Shown here: positions 45,210 to 57,293 of the stretch, one piece after another
Layout: each line of letters begins with the position of its first letter
How positions within the stretch are numbered: position 1 is the stretch's first letter
Source of the DNA: Chinchilla lanigera
Taxonomy: Eukaryota; Chordata; Mammalia; Rodentia; Chinchillidae
Direction of reading: 5' to 3'
Length of the DNA: 64,000 nt
NCBI RefSeq assembly: GCF_000276665.1
Contig: NW_004955459.1
Coordinates: 14,235,796-14,299,795 of the forward strand
Made by a program: the position numbers and the translations under genes
The notes under the pieces: model-generated
Database searches by the model: none
What the model was told of the DNA's origin: nothing
Seen by the model: only the letters and a program-made list of their open reading frames with translations

Positions 45210-45595
45210 TGCTCTTGTAATATCTGGAGTGCACAAAAAGAAAAGAACAAAGTTAGTTTGGAAATACTGATGAGGAAATTAGAAAAGTGTTGCTAGAAAT
45301 ACATGACAAGATCACTTCTTCATAAATATATTCTGAAAGATTTAAGTATGCATACGTATGGGTTTCTGTATACCCATTCACATGCATGAAAGCATATATT
45401 CCACATTTAAAGTCAAGGGAAAAATGGAATGAATTACAAATTGAATGCATTCATAATAATCTGAATTTGATTACTTCAGCTAAACATCAATAGCAAGTTA
45501 AATATTAAAACCAAGAACTCCTGCCAAAATTAGTAATTTTGACGAAATGAAAATTTAAAAAAAAAAAAAAAGACTTCTTAAAAATTTCCAAAATA
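45210..45595. other. A-rich, unassigned
   Basis: No feature recognised. Possibly diverged L1M ORF2 leading into the 3'UTR at 45600. Confidence 0.35.
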
Positions 45596-45840
45596 GGAAA
45601 ATCTAGGAAGAAAGAAAGTAGCTCAGTGGTTTCCTAGATATAGAAGGGGGTGTTTGGGAGATGATAACTAGCCAGTAGAATATTTCATTTTACAAAAGTA
45701 ATCTAAATTTGATTGAAGTCGTGGTTGTATAACTTTGTTAATGTGTTACAATCTACTGAATGTTACACTTTAACTTTGAAAATTGCATGGCATGAAGTTT
45801 AGTTCAATATAGCTGTCATTTAAAAACTAATATTAAAAAG
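45596..45840 (+). repeat. old L1M 3'UTR
   Basis: agctcagtggtttcctagat, agaagggggtgtttgggag, taaatttgattgaagtcgtg, gttgtataactttgttaatg, ctgaatgttacactttaac and a terminal caatatagctgtcattt match the L1M 3' end (agtggttgcc ... ttgattgtggtgatggttgcacaactctgtgaat ... ttgtacacttta ... aataaagctgtt). Confidence 0.85.
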
Positions 45841-46370
45841 ATTTTTTAAAGGGGAAACATAACAACTAAAAAGAAATAATAAATTTACCAAAACTTAATT
45901 CTGTAAGAGTCTCATATGTTAATGAGAAAAAGAAAGTCTCTACCACCTCTTCCTTCTAAAAATTACAAGGCAAAATGTGAACTGGCAATTCACAAAAGGA
46001 ACACTTACTCTGGTGCTGAAAAACCAATTCACAGTCACTATTTCTTAATCATGCTAAATAATACAATAGGTGCAACATTTTCACTCCGAAAATTAGTCGA
46101 CTAAAATATGTTTGTATTAAATCATACTTGCTAAAGCAATGAGCATCGGAATTTTGAAGTATTGTTCCTGTGCTGGTCATGTTTTCACTCAGATTTCTGT
46201 CTGTTCACTTGGGAAATAATTATATATGAAGAAAAGGGTCACTTAAGTGATCATTAGAATAAAAATACTTATGGTGGCATTATTTAGAATGGCAAAACTT
46301 ACGAAAATAGATTTCAGCTAAACAATTTCTTACATCCATTTAACTGATATTAAATAATACTTTAGAAAAT
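45841..46370. other. AT-rich, no recognised feature
   Basis: Nothing supportable. Leads into the assembly gap. Confidence 0.5.
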
Positions 46371-46794
46371 NNNNNNNNNNNNNNNNNNNNNNNNNNNNNN
46401 NNNNNNNNNNNNNNNNNNNNNNNNNNNNNNNNNNNNNNNNNNNNNNNNNNNNNNNNNNNNNNNNNNNNNNNNNNNNNNNNNNNNNNNNNNNNNNNNNNNN
46501 NNNNNNNNNNNNNNNNNNNNNNNNNNNNNNNNNNNNNNNNNNNNNNNNNNNNNNNNNNNNNNNNNNNNNNNNNNNNNNNNNNNNNNNNNNNNNNNNNNNN
46601 NNNNNNNNNNNNNNNNNNNNNNNNNNNNNNNNNNNNNNNNNNNNNNNNNNNNNNNNNNNNNNNNNNNNNNNNNNNNNNNNNNNNNNNNNNNNNNNNNNNN
46701 NNNNNNNNNNNNNNNNNNNNNNNNNNNNNNNNNNNNNNNNNNNNNNNNNNNNNNNNNNNNNNNNNNNNNNNNNNNNNNNNNNNNNNNNNNNNNN
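46371..46794. other. assembly gap (424 N)
   Basis: A run of undetermined bases. The last 21 bases before it (attaaataatactttagaaaat) and the first bases after it (taaaataatattttagaaaat) are nearly the same; only the final 20 of the left flank need be compared. The reading frame drawn across the Ns is meaningless. Confidence 0.99.
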
Positions 46795-46984
46795 TAAAAT
46801 AATATTTTAGAAAATCATCAGATATGCAAAAATTAAATAACATTGCATAAAAGTATAAAACTATTTTGTTACACAGAGTAGGTAGATATATTATTGTTGG
46901 ACCAAATAGATATGATGAAATAGGCTGCATTGTTCATGGTAAACGTTGATGAGTGACTATATTTACTTTTCTATACTTTTCAAG

Positions 46985-47290
46985 TGTTTTTCCAGTTTTA
47001 CAAAGTAAATATATATAGATATATATCTGTATCTAAATATGTATATATATGTAACTATCTATATATTTCTATTAGTTATATATATAATAACTATTACATA
47101 TATATGAGATAACATAATATATAATAACTAATATATAATATTAGAGAAAGATGTATACATAAGTATCTATTAGAGATACATAGGTAGTTATAGATAGTTA
47201 TATCTATATACAGATATAGATTATATGTAGAAATGTCTCTATATCTATATCTATATCTATGTCTGTATCCATCTATATCTATTGAGAGAG
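46985..47290. repeat. degenerate (TA)/(GATA) low-complexity block
   Basis: Alternating at, gata and ctat words over about 300 bp with strand-symmetric halves: gata-type words dominate at 47010-47220 and ctat-type at 47235-47280, giving potential to fold. Confidence 0.85.
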
Positions 47291-47445
47291 AAAGAGACAG
47301 ATCTTCGTCAGAACAGAATTGGCAAGTAGTCATTACTCTTCTTAATTACCTCCTGCCCCTATCACTTATGAAAGAAGTATACGTGACTAGATTTTGTGCC
47401 AAATTTCTGTTTTCAGTGGCTGTTTAGCAGTTGTGCTCATAAATC
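47291..47445. other. unassigned
   Basis: No feature recognised. Confidence 0.4.
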
Positions 47446-47449
47446 ACAC

Positions 47450-47725
47450 TGTGCAGTGATTCGCAATCCTGGCCACCCACCAGGACTGTCAGAGAGCATT
47501 CAGAAAATATGCATGCCAGGGGAACTTCACCTTCTGATATTCTAAGTTAATTATTCTCAGATATTGACATCTTTTCACAGTGCCTTAGATTTTTTATTTT
47601 AATGTGCAGCTGGAAGATTTCCAAACTTGCTTATTTATAAGATTCACCAGAGGACTGCTTCACAATATAGATTCCCAGACCTCACTGGTCAGAAATCTTG
47701 GGTGGTTGCTCTAGAGATGCTGGGT
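47450..47725. repeat. hAT-Charlie type MITE relic
   Basis: Starts gcagtgattcgcaatcctgg, similar to the cagtggttctcaa...tgg terminus of MER5-like elements. Later ttaatgtgcagctggaag and gattcaccagaggactgc resemble the internal 'aatgtgcagcc' and 'gaatcacctgg' blocks. Exact family unknown. Confidence 0.45.
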
Positions 47726-48089
47726 GGTTGGAACTTGAATGAACAGACACAACCACACATGCACTCATGCACTTAAACAAACAACCCAGGGGCTCATTAC
47801 TGATTGGGAGAATGACCAAGCAAGGTTAATCTTTCAAAGTCATCCACCAAACAGCAATCATAATATTTATGAGAAAATACTCAATTTGAAATGACACTAT
47901 TGTTGCAAGACAATTCTATGAATGAACAGAAAAATTTATCTGTAATTTTGATGGATTGAAAATGCAAGGGGAGGGTGCTACTGTAAATAAAATAGTTTAG
48001 CAAAAATCTCATGCCATGTGCATGTAAGTACCTAATGGGAACAGTATCTCCTAATGAAAGTTAAGGAGTACTGACTTGGGCTGGTGCCA

Positions 48090-48325
48090 GGTTCGGAGCA
48101 CCTGTGAAAGAAGAGTGGAAATGACCCTTAAAGGATAGATGAGGGTAAGATGGGCTTTACAAAAGAAAAAAACATTTTAAGGAAAGGAAACATGGCAACA
48201 GAGCAAACAAAGTAGCATAGTTCTCAGGATAGTAACAAGAAGTAGGGGAGAATGACAGTCATAAAATTCAAGAGACAAAACTGGGAAGATGGGAGGTTCT
48301 AATGACAGAGGAATGACTGAGACAA
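48090..48325 (-). repeat. L2-like relic (tentative)
   Basis: tgacccttaaaggatagatg, an aaaacattttaaggaaagg block, aacatggcaacagagc and a gataggt-like purine stretch follow the order of the relics at 2070-2830 and 13946-14440, though diverged. Confidence 0.35.
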
Positions 48326-48730
48326 TTCATACGCTGTAGTCAAAAATGAAGATTCCATTAAATTAAGTGCCTGTTGCATATTTACCTCAATTATCAGTGT
48401 ATCTCTAAAATCTTAACAGTGACTGTAAATACCACTTCAGTATTCAATCAGTCAGTGAATGAATATTATTATCATGATGATGTGATCATTTAGCAATTGC
48501 TTAGTGTTGATGGCCAAAACACGTTAAAATAGTATTTAATAAGGGCTTGGAGGAAAGATAGTTGCAATATGAAATGATTAATATGGCATTGTTTTCTACT
48601 CTAGACTAGCATCACCACCTTAATAACTCCTTTCCCTTATTTCCCATGGCTACAGGGCTCCTACTATTAAAGGACCCCTGTTATCACCTAGAATCTGTAT
48701 AAACACCAACATCCAGCTGCAACCTGTGGT
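48326..48730. other. unassigned
   Basis: No feature recognised. Confidence 0.4.
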
Positions 48731-48732
48731 CC

Positions 48733-48802
48733 CAGGGAACAGAACTCAGGCCTTAGTGCATGCTCTTCAAGTTCTACCACTGAACTATATCATTAGCCCT
48801 AC
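48733..48802 (-). repeat. old tRNA-derived SINE fragment
   Basis: cagggaacagaactcaggcc, tagtgcatgctcttcaag, ttctaccactgaactatatc and attagccct match the reverse of the ID-type head (gggctggggatgtagctcagtggtaga...). No tail or duplication is left. Confidence 0.65.
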
Positions 48803-49062
48803 ATATATCTTTAAAGCAAATGATTCCTAAAGAATAAATAAACAAATGTCACTAACATTTCCCTTTAGGGGGCTCACAGAAGATGTGAGACAGCTTCCAA
48901 AGTTTTACCACTGCCCATGCCTATAATTTAACAGAATTTGGAAAAATTGTTACAGTCATGGGCAAAATTTCTCATTTTCCTGCTTGAGAGTAGAAACAGC
49001 TTGTTTAAAGTAAGAGGAAAGTGAGACCAGTTCAGTGTTACATTTCATTTCTTCTTATAGGT

Positions 49063-49232
49063 GAGCAGTTCTCAAGGTATGTCCAGGAACTAATGCCATC
49101 AGCATAACCTGAAAATTCCTGCAAGAGCAAATTCTCTGATATATCTTTCAATCTACTAAATCAGAGACTCTCTGAGCAAAGACTTGCACAGTAATTCTGA
49201 TGCATGTTCAAGTCTGAGAACCTCAATTCCAG
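49063..49232 (+). repeat. MER5A-like hAT MITE
   Basis: gagcagttctcaaggtatg, gccatcagcataacctg, gagcaaattctctgat, ctactaaatcagagactc, cagtaattctgatgcatg and a closing caagtctgagaacctc follow MER5A end to end. About 170 bp, ancient. Confidence 0.85.
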
Positions 49233-50337
49233 ATGTTTGACATTCTAGCAATTTTTATCTCCTAGCTCTCATCCTTCAATATATCTATTGTGAATTCTGT
49301 TTTTTTTTTTCCTTTACATGTCTCTACTATATACTCTTGCAAATTATTAGTCAATTCTACAAAATATTTTGTTGGATCATGTTAAGCCTTATTTGACTTT
49401 CTGTTATCTAGCAAATCACACTGAATTCTGCATCCAGCTCTTAATATACTTTAGAATATCAGTCCTCTTCTCAACACTGGCCGGGACTGTGTCTTCTTAA
49501 CCCTAGGGAGCTGCTCATGACTAATATATGCTGAAGAGGGTAGGGAGGATGGCTGAAGCTGTGTTACCTCTGCTGTTTCTGCCTTCTTACAGGGAAGAGG
49601 CCAAAGTCCCAGTCCCTCTATCATAATCCTAATTAAATATTTCTGTAATATATTCCAATGCCTTTTTAAAAACTTAAATATAATATTTTAAAATAAAAAC
49701 ATTCTATTTTATTCATCACTGAATCCCACATGGTTAACAAAGTAAGATTCATAGAGATAATTATTAAATATGTGCTGAGTAAATGAATAAGAAAATGAAT
49801 GGGTGAAAACTTATCTCTTACACAAAATCTAATATGTAGGTGTGCAAAAGGCTTTCAGATTGTCCCTGATATTCTGCTCTACCTCCATGAAGCAGGCACC
49901 ACTTTGCCAACTGGAAGGACACATGAATGTTCAGGCCACGTTATTTTAAACTTTAAGAGCCTTGCAAAAGTAGTGAGATGTACATTTTTGTCGCCTGAGT
50001 TGTTTTGTTGATCAATTATTTTCATTTTGAGTATAATATAAATTAATTTTAACTATATCTGTCTATGAGTGTATATTTATAAATACATCTGACCAGGTCA
50101 AGGTATAAATCATTCCCAGCATCTCAAAAGGGTCTTCCCATAAGTCCAATGACCTACTCCTACACATTACCCACTATTCTGATTTGTATCACCGTAGATT
50201 AGGTATACTTGATCAAGGAACTTTTTAAAAATAAAAGCAAACAGATCATTTCATGTCTTATTTCTTTCATGATATCTACGACATTCATTCAGATCTTTTC
50301 ACATATAAGCAATTTGTTCTTTTCAGTGTTCTTTAGT
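49233..50337. other. no recognised feature
   Basis: Unassigned AT-rich sequence. No gene. Confidence 0.5.
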
Positions 50338-50725
50338 TGCATTGGTCTGTTTTCTTTTTCTATAATGAAATACCTGAGGATAGGAAATTTATAAAGAAAA
50401 GAGTTTATTTAGCTCACAACTGTGTAGACTGAAGTCCAAGCAGTGTGGCATGGACTCTGGTGGAGACCTAGAGAAAGACAGCAGCTTGTGAGAGTGCCCA
50501 GGACAGAGAAGAGTCACGTGGCACCACAGGAAAAAAAGAAGCTGGGAGGAGGCAGGCATTTTTTAGGGGGGTTGTTTTAACAACCCTGTTGAAGAACTAG
50601 CCAGGAAACCAAAGGAGTTGCATCAATTTGTTGCAAAGTGCTGCTGCTGCTGACCTCCTTCAAGGAGAGAACTACAAACATTTGTGTGAGATTTGCCATT
50701 GAGATTTGAGTTAACTGTTACTTCA
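50338..50725 (-). mobile_element. MaLR-type LTR, minus strand, degraded
   Basis: tggtctgttttctttttcta, aatgaaatacctgaggatag, gaaatttataaagaaaagag, tttatttagctcacaactg, then a block like agtcacgtggc and a terminal gtgtgagatttgccattgag follow reversed MST/THE1/MLT1 LTR order. No internal viral sequence, and ends and target duplication were not resolved. Confidence 0.8.
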
Positions 50726-51013
50726 GATTAAACTGAGTTATCCTGACTGAAGGTAAATTTTTCAGAATGAGAAAATAAAAATATAGTGTCCAGATACATT
50801 TGAATTTTAGAGTTTAATATGAACATAGACTTTAGTATAGACATATCCAATGCAAAACTTGATATCCTTTCATACTAGAGACTGATTTGAAGCTATTTAT
50901 CTGAAATTCAAAGTAACTGAACATCTGATACATTATCATATGACTCTGATACAGGTATTATTTCCTTTTTTATCCACACAGGATCTGGCACACAGCAGGG
51001 TTAAATTATTATC

Positions 51014-51088
51014 CAATGATATGCAGATATCATTGCAATGATATGCAATGATATGCAGATATATGCAATGATACGCAGATATGCAAAT
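51014..51088. repeat. degenerate atgatatgcagat repeats with hairpin
   Basis: About five overlapping copies of aatgatatgcagat-like words. caatgatat (51014-51022), loop gcag, atatcattg (51027-51035) forms a perfect 9-bp hairpin, next to the 10-bp palindrome cattgcaatg (51031-51040). Confidence 0.9.
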
Positions 51089-52179
51089 AGCAACAGATTT
51101 CTAACCCTAGAGTTAGTTCCATGTTCAGTCTATTCCAATCTTACTGCTTTTTCTGGTCTTCAGTGAGATACAGACCCAAGGCTACTAATGCAGCATCAGC
51201 TGGAGTATTTCAAACATACATGTGCAAATTAGCCTAGGTTGCTGCCTACAAATTTCTCTCCTCCAAGCAGAAAAAAAAAAACCTTTCAGGATTTAAGGCT
51301 TCTTTAAGCTGCCACTTGCCTCTGCATCTATTTTCTGTTTCCTTTTGGACCTAACCTTCCTGTTTCAAGGTGTCACATGTCCCTTCTGGGGCTGTGAGTC
51401 CATATTAAATTGCCTGCCAGGAAGCCCATGGAGGAGAAAGTGTGGCTTACCTTTTTCTCCCAGAGGAGAAAATCACCTGTCACTTCTACAAATCACTGCT
51501 TTGTAGTCCAGGAGTAAAGCAGGCAGTTAGAATTTCCTGAGGCATGTTTCCAGTAGAGACATCTGCAGCCAGCCCATGTGGATGAGCTCAGTTCCGGAGG
51601 AGACCTCTGGTTCCAGGGAAGGGCTCCTGTGGTGTGATCTGCCTTCGGAAATGCCAGCAGTCATCCCAGTGCAGTGATTTTTAAGATTGTCCCTTATCCT
51701 GAAAATATTTTTTCCCTAACAGATGAAACCTGCAACTGTCAATTTAATGTTTGAATTTAAGAGTATCTGCCAGTGGTGAAATGTTTGGAAATGCAGGCTC
51801 ATTATCTGGACCAAGTATCACAGGAAATGCCAACTTCAGTACACCCCATAAAAGAGTTTTTCTGAGCTTTTCTTTTGGACGGAAAAGTTGCCATCAATCG
51901 TAAAAGCTCTTGGGAAGAAAGAGAAAAAAGAAGGAGCAACAAGTTCAAATAATGTACATTCAGAGAGTTTGTTTCTGTGCTCTCTCCCCGCAAAGACTGA
52001 ACTTAGACTTGTCTCCAGTCTGTGCTTTATTGGATGACACCACTCTGATCACTATGCTTTGGTAATCCTTGTACCTAGGACACCAACATTGCACTTAGTA
52101 TGTACTAGATACTCAGGAGAGTTTGCCACAGCACATCTTCCTACGACACAACACATCTTCTTACAAATGCGTGCACATA

Positions 52180-52206
52180 GAGAGAGAAAGAGAGAGAGAG
52201 AGAGAG
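52180..52206. repeat. (GA)n microsatellite
   Basis: Alternating ag with one aaag interruption. Confidence 0.95.
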
Positions 52207-53217
52207 GAAGGGTCTGAGAAGATAGTTTCCCAGTCCTCAGTGCTCACCCTTCGCCAGAAATACAACAGGAAGTTAAGTTTGCAAGCTTGTCTGTTCAGCG
52301 TTGGTTTGAATCCTTGCTGTAGGATGCTATTAGAGTTTTTTCCCATGCTATTGTGAAGCTTTTTGATTCAATTAGATAACTAAACCCCATTTAGGAAGTA
52401 TGAGATGAGCAATTCCCACACAGTTGCTGAAAAGTAAACGTCTGAGGTTTAAGCCCAAAAATATGTAAAAAGGATCATCCACATGCCTGAGCAAAAAGCA
52501 ACACCTCTGAGGGAGATGATAAACTCCGTTCCCCTTTGCCTCCCTCAGCCTTGACACTCTGCGTGGTCGTGGACCAGCCACATACATATGTGTCCTGTGG
52601 AAACTGGTGAGAACTAGGGCTTCCCCACTACCATCCCAGACTTGAGTCAGGACCTATGTGTTAAACTGGTGATCTGTATCCATATTAAAATGCGACAAGC
52701 ACCACTCCTTAGAACCATATGATTAAAATTAATCTCACTCTTACGGAAGCTGTTTCTGTATTTTGTGTTGTTGCCTTTATGGGCTGGGTATTTCGGTTCT
52801 GCTAAAATTCATCTCAAGTTTAAGAAATGGAGTTGTGTTTTCACCAGCAGACCAATGCTTTTTCCTTTTCCAGTCTTGCTCTTGCACACTTTAATCTCAG
52901 GTTTTTATCTCAAAATAGGTGTTCTTCATTTAGTAAGGTTCTCAGCAATTCTGATCCTCAGATAATTTTTCTTCTAAGTGTTTTCAATTTTTTTTTTCAT
53001 TTTTTAAAGCAACAGCTCCTTTGCAAAATACCTGTAGGTTTGAGCTGACTACTAGTAGGAAAGGGATTTCTAGTGAGCCAGCTCTATTATGGACTAGTTT
53101 AAGAGAAAACACATAGCAGGTCCAGCTAGCGAAATGGGAAGTCTGTAGAATTTACATTGTAAATCACAGAAGACACACACAGCAAGAGAATTAGTATAGC
53201 AATGATTTTATATATAT

Positions 53218-53250
53218 CTGGGATTACAAATGTGAGCCACCATGCCCAGC
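53218..53250 (-). repeat. B1/7SL-related SINE fragment
   Basis: ctgggattacaaatgtgagc and caccatgcccagc match the reversed left end of 7SL-derived SINEs. Only about 33 bp remain, bounded on both sides by TA repeats. Confidence 0.7.
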
Positions 53251-53265
53251 ATTTATATATATATG

Positions 53266-53300
<35 letters not shown>
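53251..53300. repeat. (TA)n microsatellite
   Basis: Alternating ta with two g/c interruptions. Confidence 0.95.
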
Positions 53301-53324
53301 TCAACAAGGATAATTAAATATTGA

Positions 53325-54370
53325 ATAGTGGGTTTAGATATGACACCAAAAGCTCAAGTGACAGTAGAAAAAATAGATAAATTGTGCTGCATCCAAGTTT
53401 TTAAAAAACTTGCTACGAACTATACTAACAAGAAAGTAAAGGTAAAACCCCACATAATGGAAGAAAATATTTGTAAGTCTTGTATCTGAGAAGAGGCTTG
53501 TGTCCAGAATGTAGAAAAAAATTTATACAGTTTAATAACTGGGACAGGTAACCTACTTTAAAAATGGAGAAAATATTTGAACAGACATTTCTCAAAAAAG
53601 GGATACTATTGGCCCTATCTGAAAAGATATTCAATAGCACTAGTCATTAGGGAAATACATTACAAACAAAACCACCTGTCCACTAGGATAGCTACACTCA
53701 AAAGAATTGAGACAATAATAAGGTTTGGCAAGGTTATGGAGAAAGTGGAACCCTCCTGCGTGGCTGGACAGGTTGTAAAATGGTGCATTCCTTTCAGAAA
53801 TAGTTAGTAAGCTCCACAAAATGTTGACTATAGAGTTATCTCATGGCCAAATAAGTTTTATTCTAACTGTATATCTGAGAAAACAAAAAAAAAATACATT
53901 TATGTAAAACTTGTAAAGAATGCTAAAAATACTTTTAGTCATAATAATCAAATAGTGGAAACAACTCAAATGGTCCTCAACTGATGTATGAATCAAACAA
54001 ATGTGGTACATTCCCAAGATGGGATTTATTAAAAAATAAATTAATGATACAAGACACAATATGAATTAACCTTGAAAAACACTGACTTATGTGAAATAAG
54101 CTACTCAGAAAAGACAGCACAGTATATGCAGTCACTTGCATAAGTTATCCAGCATAGGTCATCTATGGAGACAACCGTAAGTGTGAAAAGGGAAGTGACT
54201 GCACCTGAGGGTGAGTCCCTCCTTCAGGTGCCAAGATTTTTCTGAAGTTAGACAATGGTGGCTCCTGTACAGTTCTTCAAGCCCCTGAATCTTACGCTGC
54301 AATATATAAACATTCACCTTGTGATATGGAAAGCATACTTTAAGAATGTTGCTATTTAAAAATCAAATAG
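53325..54370 (+). repeat. old L1M: ORF2 end and 3'UTR
   Basis: ORF2-order words: gacaccaaaagctcaagtg, aaattgtgctgcatccaag, ttgaacagacatttctcaaa, aagatattcaatagcactag, acaaacaaaaccacctgtcc, ccaaatagtggaaacaactc-like and gatgggatttattaaaaa. The L1M 3'UTR follows (gacaatggtggctcctgtac, cctgaatcttacgctgcaat). Diverged, no coding capacity. Confidence 0.85.
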
Positions 54371-54560
54371 TAAATCCAATAGCATATACCATATATACAA
54401 TTTGGCTATTATATTTCTGGTACTTTGCAGAATGCATAACATGACATGATAATAGAAGTATTAATTGTCAAAAAGGTAGTTCTGTAGATGGCTCATATGA
54501 AAATCAAGACAGGTTTAAACAAGGAAAAGTCCAGTGTATACTGTATACCTGTCTCTTTGC
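54371..54560. other. unassigned
   Basis: No feature recognised. Confidence 0.4.
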
Positions 54561-54722
54561 TTATACATACATTCATTCACGAGTGCATATATTGACGAAT
54601 TCATTGAGTATCTGCCAGCTGTGAGGCATAGTTTCAGGCATCTGGTATAGAGCCAGGATGGACAGACAGTATCCCTGAAGCAGTTGACCTACTACAAAAG
54701 TGAAAACAAACTAATAACAATT
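54560..54722 (-). repeat. L2 3' end, reversed
   Basis: acattcattcacgagtgca, tcattgagtatctgccagc, gaggcatagtttcaggcatc, ggatggacagacagtatccc follow the reverse L2 end (ttcattcattcaacaaatatttattgag ... ccaggcactgttctaggcactgg). Confidence 0.65.
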
Positions 54723-56165
54723 AAACCAGATAAATGAAATGAATGGGAATAAAGCTGAAGTTGTCAAACTCATTTCACTCATGTAACACCAAATAGAATT
54801 TTGCTAAAGCTGTATATTCCCCATACATTTGTAAGTTGGCGTTTAAATATTTTTATTATAACTTTACTATATCTTATATATAGTGGCTAGACAGTATTAT
54901 AAAATGATAAAGTAAAACAGTATGAATAAATATAATTGGAATAAATAATTCATGATTTTATCAGATAGAATTGAATGCAGTAAATCATGTACATGATATC
55001 TGAAGTACATTATATAGAAATTTTATATATGTGTCTTATAAAATTTGCTTTGAAATACATGACACTCCTCGAAATACTACATCTAGATTTCAAAGTATCA
55101 CTAACTTGTGTTGCCTCATTTATAAAATTTCACAGCATCTTCAAATCATTCAAAATATTCCATTCAGAAAGAAGTTTCATTCCTCAAGGAAATATGTAGC
55201 AAGTCAGAAAAAAACCCAGGAAAACCTATATATTTATGTTGCCTAAGTGAGATGTTACAGTATACATTCCAGAAGCCACTGTTTCAATTTTATCAAACTG
55301 TTATGTCCTGGTGAATTTTATAACCCAGGAAGAATTTTACAACTTTGGAGTAACACTTGACAAGTTAAAACATTATTTGTTTGACTACTTTGAATTTATT
55401 TATTTTTAGAAAGCAGGAAGGAAAATATTTGTATGCTTGTGCACTCTCAAGAAAATCAGCTGCAACAAAGTACAAACATAGAAGCTAAGAATGTGGAAAT
55501 TTCTTCCCCTAAAATGCACTGTGCTAACATTCTAATGGGAAGCACATTCCCATGGTCACTTGCATCACCACTGCTTCATGCTACCATCATGGGTATCCTA
55601 ACCAGTATGCTAAGGTAGACTGGGGAATGTCTCAGCAATGTGAGGTCATCAAAAATATAGATGTGAGAAAATAAAAGTTAGTAGAGGGCAAGAACAGATT
55701 TACAAGCGTGGTAGAGTTTCATTTCTTGAAATGGTGATGGCTAATTTGGAGATAGGAGAGCTATGGCCAAATGCCTCTTCCAGGCATTTTAGGTACATCA
55801 TTCAGAGGTAGATGAGAGAATCACCCTTATTAGTTCTCCCTGAGAACAACGGCTGCACTTAACAGCCCACTATTCTATTTCAACTGCCAGCATTTCTGAG
55901 TGAGCATTGAGATATAGAGAAATTACTTTTTTTCTCATTTACACCAGACTGTGCCCAGGAAAATGTCTTACACTGTTGTCAAAATATTCACTGTCCAGCC
56001 TTCCTCCAATTTATTACTAGGTTGACTTATTACTGTTTTATTAACACAATATTTTAAAGCTAATTCTGTGTATCTTCTGTGTACAGAGAGGAATATTACA
56101 GTTTTCTCTTAGGTCTACTGGATCAAGAGGGTGGAAGGAAAGATGTTTCAACTCTTACATTTATG
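54723..56165. other. no recognised feature
   Basis: Unassigned AT-rich sequence. Short plus-strand frames (54987-55246) show no domain. Confidence 0.5.
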
Positions 56166-56168
56166 TAA

Positions 56169-56244
56169 AGAAGAAGAGAGAGAGGGACAGGGAGAAGGAG
56201 AGGGAGAGGGACAGGGAGAGGGACAGGGAGAGGGAGAGGAAGGG
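56169..56244 (+). repeat. purine tract with G-quadruplex motif
   Basis: Purine-dominated (gggaca/gggaga)n. GGG runs start at 56184, 56190, 56202, 56208, 56214, 56220, 56226, 56232 and 56242. The six from 56202 to 56234 are separated by exactly three bases each (aga or aca), a textbook G3N3 quadruplex pattern. Confidence 0.9.
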
Positions 56245-56840
56245 ACCCACTAGCACCCATCTCTTCTTGTCATCTCAGCTTATGCATTGAAAATGTAATT
56301 GAAAATATCTTTTGATGTTTCCAGCCCAAACACCATTTAACTGCAACTTCACAAAAATTTAAATGAGAACACTTCAACTATGTCAGATAACTATTGGAAT
56401 CCTAACATATTGTTAGCAGTTATTTAAAGACAGAGAACTTGGTGGCAATTTGTCATGGGTAATGATTAAACAGAACTAGCAGTTTCTGCAAGATTTGGCA
56501 ATAGTATATCTTTTCAAAAGGGAAATCTGTCAGGTTGAGTTTAACAACACAAGAGGATTTTATATACAGTTGTACTTGAGTTAAAAACATGAATATACCA
56601 CCTGAAAATTCATAAAATTAATTAGAATCACATAAATATAAGGCTGAACAAGTCACCGGATATTTTCCAGTCCAGCATCTTTCAGGTCAAAACACTGGTT
56701 CCTGAGCTAGTTCTGTGGAATTCTTATAATTCTTTCAAGATTCTTCATTCACTTTAACATAGTGGATTACTCATGGAACTTGAACTCTTTATTTTCTAGA
56801 AACCAATTTACACCTTGGTAAGATAAAAGCATTATAAAGC
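56245..56840. other. unassigned
   Basis: No feature recognised. Confidence 0.45.
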
Positions 56841-56841
56841 A

Positions 56842-57293
56842 TGTCCTAGTCCATTTTCTGTTGCTATAAGAAAACACCTGAGACTATGTACCTTATACAA
56901 AGAAGAGATTTACAGATCTGACAGTTTTGGCAGAATAAAACCTAATATCAGGCAGCCCTGCCTGTTTAGCCCATACGGAGGTTCTCTTGGCTACATCACA
57001 GCATGACAGATGCTTTCGTGTTGGGAGATCATGCAAGAGGCAGACAATACATGGGGAGAAAGGAAACTCGAGGCTTTGAAAGTTAGGCTTCTCTTTTTAT
57101 AGAAATTTTTTATAAACTTTTGGAACCAACCAAGGTTCAAAAGGGTTGAACCCTTCCCAAAGATGGCGACCCCAACGACCTGATTGCCTGCCACTAAGCC
57201 CCCCATTTTAAAGGTTACAATGGCTCAGCACTGACACGTTAGGGATCAGAGTTCCACAGCAGAAACTTTTAAGAAAACTCTCAAATCATCACA
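56842..57293 (-). mobile_element. MaLR-type LTR, minus strand
   Basis: tgtcctagtccattttctgt, tgctataagaaaacacctga, gactatgtaccttatac, agagatttacagatctgaca, then caatggctcagcactg, ttagggatcagagttccac and aactctcaaatcatcaca match the reversed MLT1-like LTR end to end. A central unusual segment holds an inverted repeat-like tttataaac/ggttcaaaagggttgaaccc (see findings). No clear 5-bp duplication was found. Confidence 0.8.

Larger units (their letters stand above)
50726..53200. other. 2.5 kb largely unassigned
   Basis: Moderate-GC parts (51100-52700) without nameable repeats. Short frames on both strands lack domains. Contains the small repeats at 51014-51088 and 52180-52206. Confidence 0.5.

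Noticed and set aside
46340..46930. 196-codon minus-strand frame
   Set aside because: Almost all of it is the N gap; the flanking residues are few and the frame is an artefact of translating undetermined bases.
47094..47333. Frame with repeated YRHRYR words
   Set aside because: Translation of a degenerate GATA/TATC low-complexity block.
52123..52356. Frame encoding an RE repeat
   Set aside because: The repeat is translation of the (GA)n microsatellite.
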